64,000 nucleotides of DNA, taken from positions 4,872,006 through 4,936,005 of the forward strand of contig NC_092027.1 of assembly GCF_042242105.1 (NCBI RefSeq). The letters run 5' to 3'. The notes under the pieces are model-generated. The model saw nothing but the letters and a program-made list of their open reading frames with translations, had not been told where the DNA came from and made no database searches. This document shows, in pieces, positions 42,971 to 55,900 of the stretch. Positions within the stretch are counted from its first letter, which is position 1, and each line of letters begins with the position of its first letter. The DNA comes from Pempheris klunzingeri (lineage: Eukaryota; Chordata; Actinopteri; Acropomatiformes; Pempheridae). A program made the translations under genes and the position numbers.

Positions 42971-43171
42971 TATAAATATGCGCAAATATGGCGCACTGTG
43001 TGTCTCCTTGGCGACGAAGCGGAACCGGAAACACGGAGGCGAGATGGCGAGTCGCAGAATGAATTATGTGAGCATCAAACAGTCCGTGAAGCTGCTCCAG
43101 CTCTTAATTTTAAGATTTTTTATGCACTTTTAACTGAGACATCCACTTCCTGCTCATTTGGGCCTGTTAAG
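42971..43171 (+). promoter_or_regulatory. ints8: ints8 promoter and non-coding exon 1
   Basis: TATAAATA at 42971-42978, a YY1-like AAATATGGCG at 42984-42993 and an ETS site CCGGAA at 43025-43030 are followed by a GC-richer stretch. The likely untranslated first exon ends at 43171 with AAG|GTAAGA. The next exon would start at 44255 (CAG|GGGAGG), nine bases before the ATG. Transcription start not determinable from sequence. Confidence 0.55.
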
Positions 43172-43902
43172 GTAAGAGAATCCGCCCCTCTGTGTCCGGG
43201 CCGGGCCGCAGGGTTTGGCCAGTTAGCTGAAACATTAGCTTAGCTCCAAATGTCACATAGCAGAGAATAAGAGGAAGAGGTGCGTTCGATTTAGTACACT
43301 GGCAGCCCCGAGCCTCCTTGATTCAGTCATATTCCGAATTGTGTTGTGGAGAAGTTGAAAGCTCCGCCCACTCCGGACTACACGCTAATTAAAATAAAGC
43401 TCCCCTGGCCAACACAGAATATTAAACTTATTGTTTAGCAGCTAACTAGCTGCTCTCATGTAGGCAGCTAACTATTGATTGTTTGTGTACGTGAGCTGTT
43501 GGATATTTAATGTGCTTGTATAACCATTTTTAATTATATATTTACTGTAATTAATTAGTATAATAACGTAAAATATACAGACTACATACTGAACCTCGTC
43601 ATGTGCTTTCAATAAAGAAATGTTAGCAGTGAAATATCTTTAGTCATCAGTAGTGGAAGAGTTCTTTTGTTTTTGTTTTTACAAAAATAAAAACAAGTTT
43701 ACATCAATGTAAATATACTCCATTACAAGATATGGTGATACATTCAAAACTGTATTCAAATGGAGGCACAGAAACAGCAAAATAATATTTTTATTCAACA
43801 TTATTATAACGTTACGTTGTCAGACTGCAGACAGCATTGTTGACATTACAGCTGTAATTAGAGGATCTGTAGTATTTATTTAGTTTCTTTCACCTACTAA
43901 GT

Positions 43903-44117
43903 GGAAATCCTTGCAAACGTTGCCATGAAATATGCTTTCTCAGACTATTGCTGACATTAATAAAGACTTTATCCACATTTTAGATCATTTCAACATGCAA
44001 GATAGCTTTGATTTTGAGTCCGTTTTGTCCACTGTCTCCTATAACATTATGCTTTCAGCTGAAAGAGCAGGTGATCGACTCCATTAGTGCCCTTAAAGGA
44101 GCTCTGTAGCTCCCTTT
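43903..44117 (+). pseudogene. Decayed duplicate of ints8 intron 6/exon 7
   Basis: Two blocks match the real gene in order: 43903-43950 against about 45573-45620 (intron) and 44056-44112 against 45682-45738 (acceptor plus the first part of exon 7). Identity is about 80-85 percent, with many C-to-T changes. The CAG acceptor is kept, but the exon frame reaches a TAG after 16 codons. It lies between the non-coding exon 1 and the coding start, so it could at most be a 5' UTR cassette. Confidence 0.85.
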
Positions 44118-44263
44118 GTGTACACTTTGAATATGGATGATGTGTTGATACGGTGCTTTGTTGCAGGACACAGCTGCTTATAACCGTAGCTGTAGGTCAC
44201 TGTGATGTCTTCAAAGATAAAACTATTTTTCACATCTTTGTGACGTTTCACCAGGGGAGGATC

Positions 44264-47200
44264 ATGAGTGCGGAGGCAGCCGACCGGGTAGCTGCTGTGG
44301 CCACCAGTCGGCCCAGCACGCCTCTTCAGACTTCCTGGTTTGAGTTCCTACTGGACAGCAGCCTGCTGGAGGCACATCTGGAGAAGCCAAACGCAGGTCA
44401 GCTCAGCTTTACCTACGACCAACACACGACACCTAGTATGAATGGACTGCGTGCTCATTAAGTGTGTTTGTGTGTGTTTCCACAGACCCTACACCAGTGC
44501 AGCTGATCGTCCAGTTCCTGGAGCAGGCGTCCAAACCGTCGGTGAACGAGCAGAATCAAGTGCAGCCTCCAGCGGACAACCGCAGGAACCGCACGCTGAA
44601 GCTGCTGGCTCTGAAAGTAGCTGCACACATGAAATGGGACCTGGATGTTCTTGAGAAAGGGTAAGTGTGCGTGAAAGGCCCTTTAAACCTATAATAGTGT
44701 GTAGGAAGTCAGTGTAACTTCTCATGCTTTTTCAAGTTTGTCCACCTTGTATTTAAGTCAGCTCAGTGGGCATGAAGGGTTTCGGGAGTGCAGAAATGTG
44801 TCATCTTGTAGAAGACAATGGAATCCTTTTTTTTAAAGTTGAAATCACTCAGATTTTACATAAAATTACTTATATCATCTAATGGTTTATCTTCCTCTGC
44901 TAGCTTGACCATCCCAGTATTAAATATGCTACTGAACGAGCTCCTGTGTGTGAGCAAAGTGCCACCTGGGGTGAAACATGTGGACCTGGACCTGTCCACT
45001 CTGCCTCCCACTACAGCCATGGCTGTCGTCATATACAATCGCTGGTGAGTGAGATTCTCCGGGAAAGCACAGAAAACCCACTGAGGCCAGACGCACCAGC
45101 TAAAGTGACAGATCCTGACTAATCTTCTGTCGTTGGCTGATCATTGTTTATTCACTGTCCCACCTCAGACTGACGTCTTCTTCCTCTTGTTTCGTTCAAA
45201 GGGCCATCCGAACCATCGTGCTGAGCAGCTTTCCAGAGAAACAGACCAAACCAGGACCCCACCAGATGAACATGTAAGTTCTGCTCCTTCCTTTTATTGT
45301 CTTCTGATTTTGAACAAGCCTAAGTTGTTTACATGACCAAAGAATCCACGTTTATCTAGAACTTACAAATGGCTACATACAGGCCCAGCTGCACATACAG
45401 TTCTAAAAAAAAATAAATAAAACCAGGTGTTAGGTGTTCAGGTGTACGGGATTAAGATGATAGTGAGCTCTTGTCTTGTGGCCTCTTCTAGGTTAAATAT
45501 TGTGCAGCAAGAGAAAGAGATGACTGACAACATCCTTACTGTGGTGAGTTAACTTGTCTTTTTGATGTAGTGGGTGGAAATCCTCAAACACTGCCATTAA
45601 AATATACTTTCTCAGAGTATAACTGCAAATTGCACAGTAGGTTAAATGAACTGTATTTTCTTCTCATGCAACATGACGTCCTCAGCTGAAAGAGCAGGCG
45701 ACCGACTCCATCAGCGTCCTGGAAGGAGCTCTGCAGCTGAAAAAAGACTTCTACATTCACACCCTGAGGACTCTGGATCTGCTGGCTGCTGATGCTGCTG
45801 CCAACGGAGAGACGGAGTCCTCGACCGCAGGGCTTCGCATCAGTGCCGATGAGCTTCACTGTCAGGTTAGTGGACAACACAGCGTTTGTGTTGCTGGGAT
45901 TCATTTTAAGCTTCTGACTGTAGAGTACATCAGATAGTATGAGCTTCAGGACATTGTTACTCTAAAACCTTTCATATACTGGACATATACAAAATTGGTC
46001 TGTTTTGTGTTCCAGGTGAATTATGATTTAGGAGCCATTTTCTTCCAACAAGGCTGCACAGACCAGCCGGCCTATCAGAAAGCCCGGCATCACTTCAGAC
46101 AGACAAAGGAACTGTTAAAGAAGGTATTTCTATCTGTTATTGCTTACATGAAACTACAGCTCTGTCCTGGAACGGCAGGGAAGTGTGTGCATCTCGGTCA
46201 TTTCTTTCTGTTTTTCAGCTGGACTCGACTGTCCACGTTCACCTGGATGAGAAACGTCTGGCGGGCTACTGGAACGCCTGCAAAGCCTTGACCGAAGACT
46301 GCGACCCCTCGGACTCTCAGACCACAGCCTACGACCAGATCAACAGCCTGGTCAGGGCGCACAACTACCAGGTCAGAGCGCACGCTGCAGGACAGTAAAG
46401 CTAAAGATTGTAAAAACACATTTGGGACTACACGAGTACTACTTATGTAAACCTAAACAAATTCCACTTCCTACCTCTGGCAGGCTGTCATCGAAGCCTT
46501 CATCAAAGACAACGTGTCCCGCAGTTTGCCAAACCACTTCAGGCGGTCTGTTCTCAGGGAGCTCCAGTACAAAGTCCAGCAAGGGTGAGACCAAATCCAG
46601 AATCAAAACTAATTCAAAAATACTTTTGCAGTGTGACAAAGCCTGTAGATATATGAGCTGTCACATAGTTTTAGGACTTGTTATTTAGTTTATAGTGCAT
46701 ATATGCAGTATATTAGTTTATCCGTATATCAAGCAGCCCATTTCTAACACTCTACAGGGAGTCGGGCCTGGATGAGGTTTGCCACAAGCTGTGTGTTTGC
46801 AACGCCATCAGAGATGCTTTTGAAGGAGAATTCCTCAGTGTGCGTTTCCAGCAGCTTCTCTTCAAGCCCAGTAAAAGGATGGTGGACTTCATTTTAGAGG
46901 TACTCCCCTTTCTCCTTATGTCCCAAAAAAGCCTGTGTCATTTGAGTTGATTAAATGTTTGAGACATCCTTGAGCTTCAGATGAAAAAGATGTAGCCACC
47001 TAGAATTGCTGGCTGGGCCGTGACAGCAGCAATTCTGATTGTCTGCCATCGTAAATGTGCGAAGGATGTCTCAGATTTCTGTCTGACTTTCTTTCACTCT
47101 CTGATATCCACTGGGAAAAAAAGCTCACATATCTTATCAGCTTATCATATTTTCCCTGCTGGTGGCAGTGAAACCTTCTGATTATGGAAGGAGGTTTTGT

Positions 47201-50200
47201 GGGTGTTGAGCAAGTGTTAGGATTCTTTGCTGTAGAACGTTTCCTACTGAATACTTATGAAGTTAAGATTTGTTTAAATTTGTTAAGATTTGATTAATCT
47301 CATTATTGATATCAATATCTCATGATTGTAAAATTCAGAGCGTTTGACTCCAGTTGTCTTTGTGCTGCAGGTCTGTACGCTTTCATTGGAAAAGGAGCGT
47401 CCGTCTGAGACCTCCAGAAGAAACATGGCTAACTTTATGAAGTGAGTGACAGCACATTTGGGGCAACTTTACTCCCCAGGACAGATGTAGAGGAGGTTGT
47501 CTTAAAGAAGAGATTCTGTGAAATTCTTACTGATGTACAAGCTGAAGTGACAACAGACCCTTTGTTTAGTCTGAAGGAAACAGCAGAACCTACAATGTAG
47601 ATCACTGCACAGCATCCTCTTCACCATCTTCATGAACTGTCATCACCTTGCAGGACTCTGTGTGAAAGCTTGGAGGACTTGTCTCTGCTCTTTGTGGTGT
47701 CGTCTCATAAGCTCTTCATGGAGCTGCTGAAGGAGGAGGAGAGGAAGGTCCTGATGGAGCAGATGAGGAAGAGGTCAGCCACAATCAACCTCAGTGCCAA
47801 ACCTCTGCCCTCTTTCTACGACATTCCAGGTACGTACTGTTCAGTGACATCCAATTTATCTGTTTGTCATCTGTCAAACTGCTGGTTATCAATGGGAAGC
47901 TCCCTCCAGCACGTGTCACTGCTCAGTGGTAGGCTTCAGTCTCTTTAAGCTTCATGCATTTTGATGAATCCCTCTACAGCTTCAGCGAGTGTGAACATTG
48001 GGCAGCTGGAGCAGCAGCTCATCCTTTCACTGGAGCCACGCAGGATCAGACAGATCCTCATCGAACTCCATGGCCTGGCCGAACGACCCTTCTGGAGGGT
48101 CAACAGTAAGGTCAGAGGTCAAATAACTGACACTGGAAGAGAAAGAAGTGATATCAGCTATCAAAGACATCTTGGCATTCCTGTTAAGATGAACTTAGAT
48201 AAACATGATTTTCTTCATGCTTTGCCAAATTTAACTTATTGTGGAAGATGTGATATATTCATTTTCAGATATAATGAAATATACACTTAATTAAAATGCA
48301 GCATTGTGTCTGTGTGTGTAGTGGGAAGTTCCTCCAGACTACATTAATGTGATCCTGGGCATTAAAGACAACCTGACAAAGGACCTGGTTTACATCCTCA
48401 TGGCCAAAGGACTCCACTGCATATCAATAAAGGTGTGCTTACATGATCAGTCCTCAGAAACGTCACTGATTTGCGAAGAAAAACTTTTTATGGCTCATAA
48501 TTGTCCATCAAAATTGAAAAAGTTAACGATGTGACGAGAAACATATTTGAAAAGCAGAGATGTTGAATACTGGGATCATGCTTTCCTGTCGTCTCAGGAC
48601 TTTGCCCACGCACGGCAGCTTTTCTCGGCCTGCCTGGAGCTCGTTACCGAGTTCTCCCCGAAGCTGAGGCAGGTGATGCTGAACGAGATGCTGCTGCTGG
48701 AGGTCCGCGCACACGAGACGATGGCGGCCGAGGGCAACAAGGAGCGACCGCCCCCCGACCTGGTCAGCAGGGTCAGAGGATACCTGGAGATGAGGATTCA
48801 CGGTGAGTGGATGGAGTTGTTGCTATCTGGTTGTTAATTTTCTAAGGTTGCTGTGCGTTTCCTCTGGGGGTGTGAGCTCAGAATTATCTGGTGAAAGAAA
48901 CATTTAAAGCACTGCTGGATGCACTCTAACATTAAGGTTGTACTTTTTATATATGTGTGTAGCATCACAACGTCCTCTCTATAGGTTACGGCAGTAGAAT
49001 AAGGGATAATTCATGAAGTTTGGTTGTTTCAGAACAGACAAAATATAACACTCCTTCTCTATCCATGATATTGTTTGTACAGTAGACTGTGAAAAAGCTG
49101 TTTCTACTATTTTAATGCTTCTCTCACCAACCTAAAACACCATGAAAAGCACCAGCACATACTTTTCAGATGTTCTAACTAACTGGATGTCCTTGTCTTT
49201 GTCCCCAGATCTGCCTCTGCGTCAGGTGGTAGGAGAGGAGTGTGTCGCCTTCATGTTGAACTGGAGAGAGAACGATTACCTGACTCTGCAGGTGCCACCA
49301 TCTCTGGTCATGAACAACCCATACATCAAGGTAGAGAAGACGCCATTTTCAACCCCATCACTGCCTCATTGTAGCAGTAAAAGTTAAATCCACCCCGCTT
49401 TCCTTCTGATAGCTCGGTCAGCTCCTGGCTTCAACATGCAAAGAGCTCCCAGGTCCTAAAGAGTGTCGGCGCACGGCCAAGGAGCTGTGGGATGTGGTGG
49501 TGCAGATCTGCAGCGTGTCCATCCAGCACAAGAGGAACAACGAGGGCAGAGTGGGCCTCATCAAGCACAGAGAGTCCTCCATGGGCATCCTGTACCGGTA
49601 CGCTGCACACATGCCTACTGACTTTACATACTGTAGAAAAGCCTACACAGGTGAAAGAGTCGTGCTTATTCTGGTATTTTTTCATTCTCCGACCCACTTA
49701 GGAGTAAATTCATCACTTTCATCAAGAAACTCAGAGTAAGTAAACAGGAAATATTCGTTAATTGACTATGGATATATTAACTTTCCATTGGATTAGTTGG
49801 TATTAACGCAAAAGTAACGAGTTGCATCTTATTTCTCACAGGAGCCGTTGGTGCTGACAACCCTCATCTCACTGTTTGTGAGGCTCCACAGCATAGTGAG
49901 GGTATGTCTCTAATTTAAGAGGTTTAATTTTCCACACTGATAGACACTGTAGAGTCTGCCTAGACTGTGTGGTAGCAGAATTATCTAGCAGCAAAACAAA
50001 GGAGGGGTTTACCACTAATCAGAGCATCTGTGGTTCGAATCCCAGCTCCTCCAGTCTGCATGTGGAAGTATCCTTAGGCAAGACAGTGAACCTCAAACTG
50101 CCCCAATGTGTGTGAATGATTGGCCTCCACCTGATGAACAGGTCGGCACCTTGCATGGTAGCCTCTGTCATCAGTGTGTCTGTGAGTGGTTGAAAAGACT

Positions 50201-52204
50201 AGAAAGGTGCTCTACAAGTACAGTCCACTTACCCTTTAGAATGGGAACATGGCTTTAATATTGCAATAAATGCACAGATACGATGGTGTGATTGTAGGTT
50301 TTGCTGCAGCCACAGTCTGGACACAATCAGCTCATCTCATTCTGTCACTGGTAACCAGCTGTTCTCTCTCTTTAGGATGATATTGTAAATGAAGTGACAG
50401 CAGAGCACCTCTCCATCTGGCCATCTACTCTTCCGAAGTAAGACAAGGTTTTTCTTATTTTAAATGTGTCAAATGAGGCCTCCAAATATGATGATAATCT
50501 CTGTGTGTGGTTTTTGTGTGTGTCTTGACCAGCATACAGGCAGTGGATGTGGAAGTTGTGGCTGTGACTGTCAAAGAGCTGGTGTCCTACGCCCTCACCC
50601 TGAATCCTAATAACCAGTCGTGGCTCATCACACAGGCGGATATCTACTTTGGTAAGAAACACACCAGCAGCCTGTTTCATCAGTGAATTTAGTTGAAGTT
50701 CCAATTTCTAAAATTCTCACTGGGGGATTTAGGCAAACTAAAGGTTAAATAACAGTTGCAAAAATTCCTTTTTTGTACTAAACAGTTGGGAGAGCAGACT
50801 TGTGGGGATTCATAGTTAGTTTCAGCAGTCTCTCTTGTGGCAAACCCCAAACCTCTGGCTGCTAAATTGTTTATAATAATGCAGGGAAAGTAAACAGTGT
50901 TACCAGATGTCTCTCTGTGTGACTAAAACCTTCTTGTTCATCTGTTTTCGCAGTGACCAACCAGTACTCTGCTGCACTGAACCTTTACCTCCAGGCTGGA
51001 GCTGTGTGCTCGGACTTCTTCACCAAAGCTGTTCCCCCTGACGTCTACACTGACCAGGTAGATCTCACAGCTTACCCTGCTTATTATTTTGACCTGTAGT
51101 TAAGTAAGTCCTGTTGCAGCTCTTTACATCGTGCCTACTTTCACAACTCAAATGCAGTTTCAGTCCACTGTTGTGCTCATTAAAATGAGTCAACCCTCTA
51201 AAAATCCGACTGTTTGCAGGTCCTGAAGAGGATGATCAAGTGCTGTTCGATGCAGAACTGCCACACACAGGTCAGAGGTCACTGCTAATCACTGTGTCCT
51301 GTTTAATTAGTAGACTGTTTTCTGCAATAGTGTATTTAAATATTAGCCTGAGAATGTTGTGTGCAGTACAGTCAGTGTTAAACCAGGTTGTCTCCCATTC
51401 CTCTCATTAGGTTGCTGTTCTCTGTCAGTTTCTTCGGGAGGTGGACTACATGACGGCATTTAAAGCTCTTCAAGAACAGAACAGGTACAGCACGACATGA
51501 ACCACCCCGATGCAATGACCAGCAGGACTGTTCTCATTTTCTCTTATTCTTTCGCCAGTCACGATGCCATGGACTCGCTCTACGACTACATCTGGGACGT
51601 CACCATCCTGGAGTACCTCACACGTATCCTTTCTCTGACTGACGTATTGATGAGGGCATGAATCAATAACTATTATATTTAACTCTAAAGAACTCAAATG
51701 ATCATTACATTGCATTATTTTGTCCTTCACTGCGTTTTAAGATATTCACCACAAGCGTGGGGAGATGGAGAAGAGACAAATTGCAGTAAGTAGTTCAAAC
51801 CAGTTCAGTATCTTTCAGCCTGCACCAAGATAATGAAATGGTTTTCTATGTTAAAGCCTAAAGTCTATCATGAAATGACAGTAGCATGCCGCTGCCCTAT
51901 TGATAACCAACCAACATGGAGCCGGAGGGGCCGCATCTGGTTGAAATCAGTTTTGCATATAATCTTTCAACTGCAGTTTTATCACTAAATTTCAACATAG
52001 TTAAAACTCTCGTAACTCGTAATCATGTAAAACTCAACTTTTCAACCACACAGTCTATTTCAACCTCCACCCTCTCCTGTTCCTCAGATAAAAGCGATCG
52101 GACAGACGGAGCTGAACACCAGTAACCCAGAGGAAGTGCTGCAGCTGGCTGCACAGAAGAGGAAGAAGAGATTCCTGCAGGCGATGGCCAAACTGTATTT
52201 CTAG
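44264..52204 (+). CDS. ints8: Integrator complex subunit 8
   Basis: INTS8 is a helical-repeat subunit of the nuclear Integrator complex, which cleaves nascent snRNA and attenuates promoter-proximal transcription, and it recruits PP2A. Twenty-seven coding exons keep frame: 44264-44396, 44486-44660, 44904-45044, 45202-45273, 45492-45543, 45686-45865, 46016-46123, 46219-46371, 46484-46584, 46758-46899, 47371-47441, 47654-47829, 47980-48110, 48322-48432, 48598-48802, 49209-49330, 49413-49597, 49702-49735, 49842-49901, 50376-50437, 50533-50651, 50954-51057, 51220-51270, 51411-51484, 51559-51623, 51742-51785, 52088-52204. Total 995 codons, equal to human. The N-terminus MSAEAADR and the PP2A-contact motif WFEF (residues 25-28) are intact. 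The C-terminus ends in a basic run and AKLYF as in human. The start is fixed by this match. Confidence 0.97.
49999..50236 (+). repeat. tRNA-derived SINE in ints8 intron 20
   Basis: A pol III B box GGTTCGAATCC (50032-50042) is followed by a body (CCTTAGGCAAGACAGTGAAC) and a 3' end (GTGCTCTACAAGTACAGTCC) that I recognise from widespread percomorph SINEs. The A box is poorly preserved. Boundaries are approximate. Confidence 0.75.
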
Positions 52205-52267
52205 GCGACACATGAACCACTCAGACGTCTGCAGGGGTGGGAATGTATATTTTATTTTGTAGTAGAA

Positions 52268-52273
52268 AATAAA
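52268..52273 (+). terminator. Poly(A) signal of ints8
   Basis: AATAAA 64 bp after the stop; a second copy follows within 15 bp. This gives a very short 3' UTR. Confidence 0.75.
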
Positions 52274-52417
52274 CTTCTAAATAAATACAGTAGCTCATTT
52301 GCACTCGTAATCATTTGGAATGAATTCTTTACAATAAAAAAAAAAAATCACTAACTATCCATTGCCCTGAGCAACAACAGCACGGTAAAAATAACTCCGG
52401 TACAGAAGAGTATGCAC

Positions 52418-52423
52418 TTTATT
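52418..52423 (-). terminator. Poly(A) signal of ccne2
   Basis: AATAAA on the minus strand about 550 bp past the ccne2 stop. The two convergent genes' signals are only about 145 bp apart. Confidence 0.65.
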
Positions 52424-52974
52424 CAGCCAGAGCTTTCTGACGCATGGCTTTCATCGGGGTTCATGAAAAAGTGCACACTCGTCCTGAACATCAGTGTTCC
52501 CAAGTTACATTTTGCACTTAATTTAGAGCTGACAGGTGAAACAGCGGCAGTACACTCAGCTGGCTTTCAACAGCTTCTATTTTAAGACATTTCTACATTT
52601 CAGCTGACCCTGAAGCAGCGTTTGAGATTTCATCTGTTGACTACATATTTAATATGCTACAAAAGTTAAACATTGCACATCACTTTTAGTAATAGAACAT
52701 CTTTACAGCAAACATTGACTTTTTTTTTTCCTGAATCAATTCAGCTAAAAATTAAGCAAGAAGCTTTGGTCAAGATTTAAAAGTCTTTAAAGTAGGCACA
52801 TTATCGTGGATAATGCATTCAGTGACACAGCTCACATCAGCAGGTGTGAAATAAGACTCAGATTCCTGCCAACAGGTACCTCTTTTTCCACTGGCTCCAG
52901 TAACTCTCTTCCTTTGTGGGACAATAACCACGTGTCCTCTTCGTCCACACTCTTCAGAGTCTTCCTCCTGTGGT

Positions 52975-55900
52975 TCAGTGCGTGCAGGATTTCTCTGTGC
53001 TGTTGGGAGGAGTCAGGAACTGGCTGTCCACCTCTTTTTTACTGGCGTTGTCCTAAAATAAGACGGGTTGAAAGTCAAACACCAGCAACTACTGTGGAAC
53101 TGTAACTAAAGACTCTGGTCAACTACAGCTGCCATGAGGCTCTAACAGCATGCTGGTGGCAAAGAATCATGGGATAAGCTCTAAAACCATCCATACTGCC
53201 TTTAACTTTCCTTAAAATTCACTTCTTTTTTTGCACTTATGACCATCTGTCACATAAAGGTTACTGTAAAAAATAAAGTAGTCAGTGAAGGAGAATGTGA
53301 AGCGAGCCTTAACATCATATTGATTTAGAAATGATTTCATCACTTCTGCTGTCTGTTATACTGAAATAAGAGACCGGAAAATGACTTAACAGACTAAGTA
53401 TTTAACAAAGCCGTGTAATAAATCAATGTGATGCAACATCCCAGTGAGTAGAACAATAGAATACTAACCAGCAGGGTCAGGTAGTCTGTGTGTGTCTGGA
53501 CGTTGTGTCTGTCTTCAGCCTTTATTCTGATAAAATCCTTGAGTGTCTCTCTGCCACAGCAGCCCACTGATTCCACAAAGGGGGCCATCCAGTTAACGCA
53601 CAGCTGGATGGCGTCTTTCGACAGACCTGAGCACAGGAAGAGAACCAAACATGTTTGAGTGACCTCGCTGAGGGTCCCACTGTGCTTCAGGTCATGATTT
53701 TTTGATCACAGCTCGGCCAAAATGACGACATAGTTTGGCTTCACATCCGTTTGGTTTTACAGCTGCATTTGTGTCCTCGGTAACTGAACACACAGGAAGA
53801 TATTCCATTCATATCTACATTTCTGTAAACACCATTGTCCAAAAATCTTACCTGAAACTTTCTCAACAGTTTCCTGTTTAATGAAATGGCACATGACTGA
53901 GGCAGCCAACACTCGATACTGGAAGTCCAGAGAGTTTATGTTGAGGATACACAGGTCTAAAAGCTGGAAAAGTCAAAAAGGCAGAAACAAAAACGGCATT
54001 AGTCATCATGAGCAGAATGATCAAGTAAAGTTTAGTTCCTTTCTTTCATCAGCTGAATTAATTGGGATACAGAAACAGGTGAGTACATCATTACCAGGAA
54101 GGAACAATGTAAAGTTCACTTTGAGCCTGAGGTTTGAGTCACGACATGATTAAAAGAGTGAATCCTGTCCAAACACCTACTCGTGTCATTTGTATGTAAG
54201 CGTCCTGTGGAAACTGCGGCTCCAGCAGGTCAGAGTTGGAGCTCATCGATGCCATCTGAAGGTAAAGCTTCAGCCAAGACACGGCTGTTTCAGGACAAAG
54301 GCTCCAGTTCAGTGCCTGTGGGACACACGTAAAGGAGAATTACGCAAAAATCAAAGCCTTCTCATTTATTATTCATAAGGAATAATGAGTCAAAACAAAT
54401 CTTAAGTGCATTACCTTCAAAATGATTAACTCCATTTGAAGAATCTCATTTTCACAGTAGGTCCCTGCAGTCACATAGGCCATCTGAAAGAGCTTCGGAG
54501 GACAGGCTTCCTACAAGAAAAGAAAAAATGAACTCAATGTCACAGAGCACCGTCATATTCCTTAGAAATGAGGATCAAAGAACCCGTTCATGAAAAAAAA
54601 AAGAGAGGAAGCTTCTCAACTGGCTGCTGAGTGTTTCGCACCAAACAGAGGCGACGTGTGAAATGTGAAACGTCTTGAAGAAATGCTTAACTTGTCAGCA
54701 AGTTGAATTAAAAACCTTTTAATCCACCGTTTGGTTACATTTAAGGCCAATTTTGCAATAATAACAACCAGCAAATGTGAAAATACAGTTATATAAATAC
54801 ATTTGCTGTCAGTTCAAAAGTATAATTCAAACAAAATGACAATAACATCTCTCCAAATACATTTACTAATGTGCAAAAATATCTTTGTTCTTAACGATAT
54901 TAATCACTACAAATGTCTTACAACCAGAGTTGCAGAAGTTATGTGCTGTAAGAGGACGACAGATGTTTGAGGTCAACTCAAAGAACAAATATTCAAGACC
55001 TTCCTAAACACAAGCTGAGACTATTTCATCCTTTTTGAGGCCTTTTATAAGTAAATGTGAATTTAAGGACCTGCGGCCGCCATGTTTCTTACCTCTATCT
55101 TTGATGCAATAAAAAGACAAGTTATCCCAATGAGCTGCAGCATGCCCTTTTCAATGTTGTCCTGGGTCAACATGAACCGGTCGAAGTAGTCCTGTGCCAG
55201 GTAGAACGTCTGCCGATGAAGAGTATAGGCCTCACTCACCTGGTAAAACAAGTGACGGAAAAATTAAAAACTTTGAATTTCTGTCTCATATTATTTACTG
55301 TTTTTAGTTGAAGGTTTGAAAATACTTAAATTGCAGTAACAGCTAAGGAATCTACAAACAGCTATGCTTTATTATCTGATGTTTAAACTGAGTTTAGTCT
55401 TAAAAATAAACAAGGCTCGTGCCAAATACCACAACATACCATATAATCAAACAGGAGATAACTCATGTGTTGTTGTAGTCACAGGACAATCTAGACTTCT
55501 GTACATTACTATTTATGAAAGTTACCACAATAAGAAACACTTTACATTTTGCACACAAAACTGTAAACTCATCAATAATATCCAATAACCTGAAAGTTAA
55601 ATATGTTAAATTGAAAATCAAAATGTTTTACTGCACTATAATTTAAGGAGCATGTGTGTTGTTTGGAAACTCATTTACTACACAATTGAAGCTCCTGCAA
55701 CAAAAGTCTGAGATGCAGGAGAAGACGCACCTCGATTAACCAGTCGAGGAGGATTGATCGCATTCTGGGTTGTATCGTGGGGTGTTGCAGCATGAAGCTC
55801 TTGCTGTGTGTGTAGTTCTGCTCCCTGCGGACCATCTTCACCCAGACGTCCTCAGAAGATCCCCACCTGTCACATGCAGGGAAAAAGAGCTGCAACCTTT

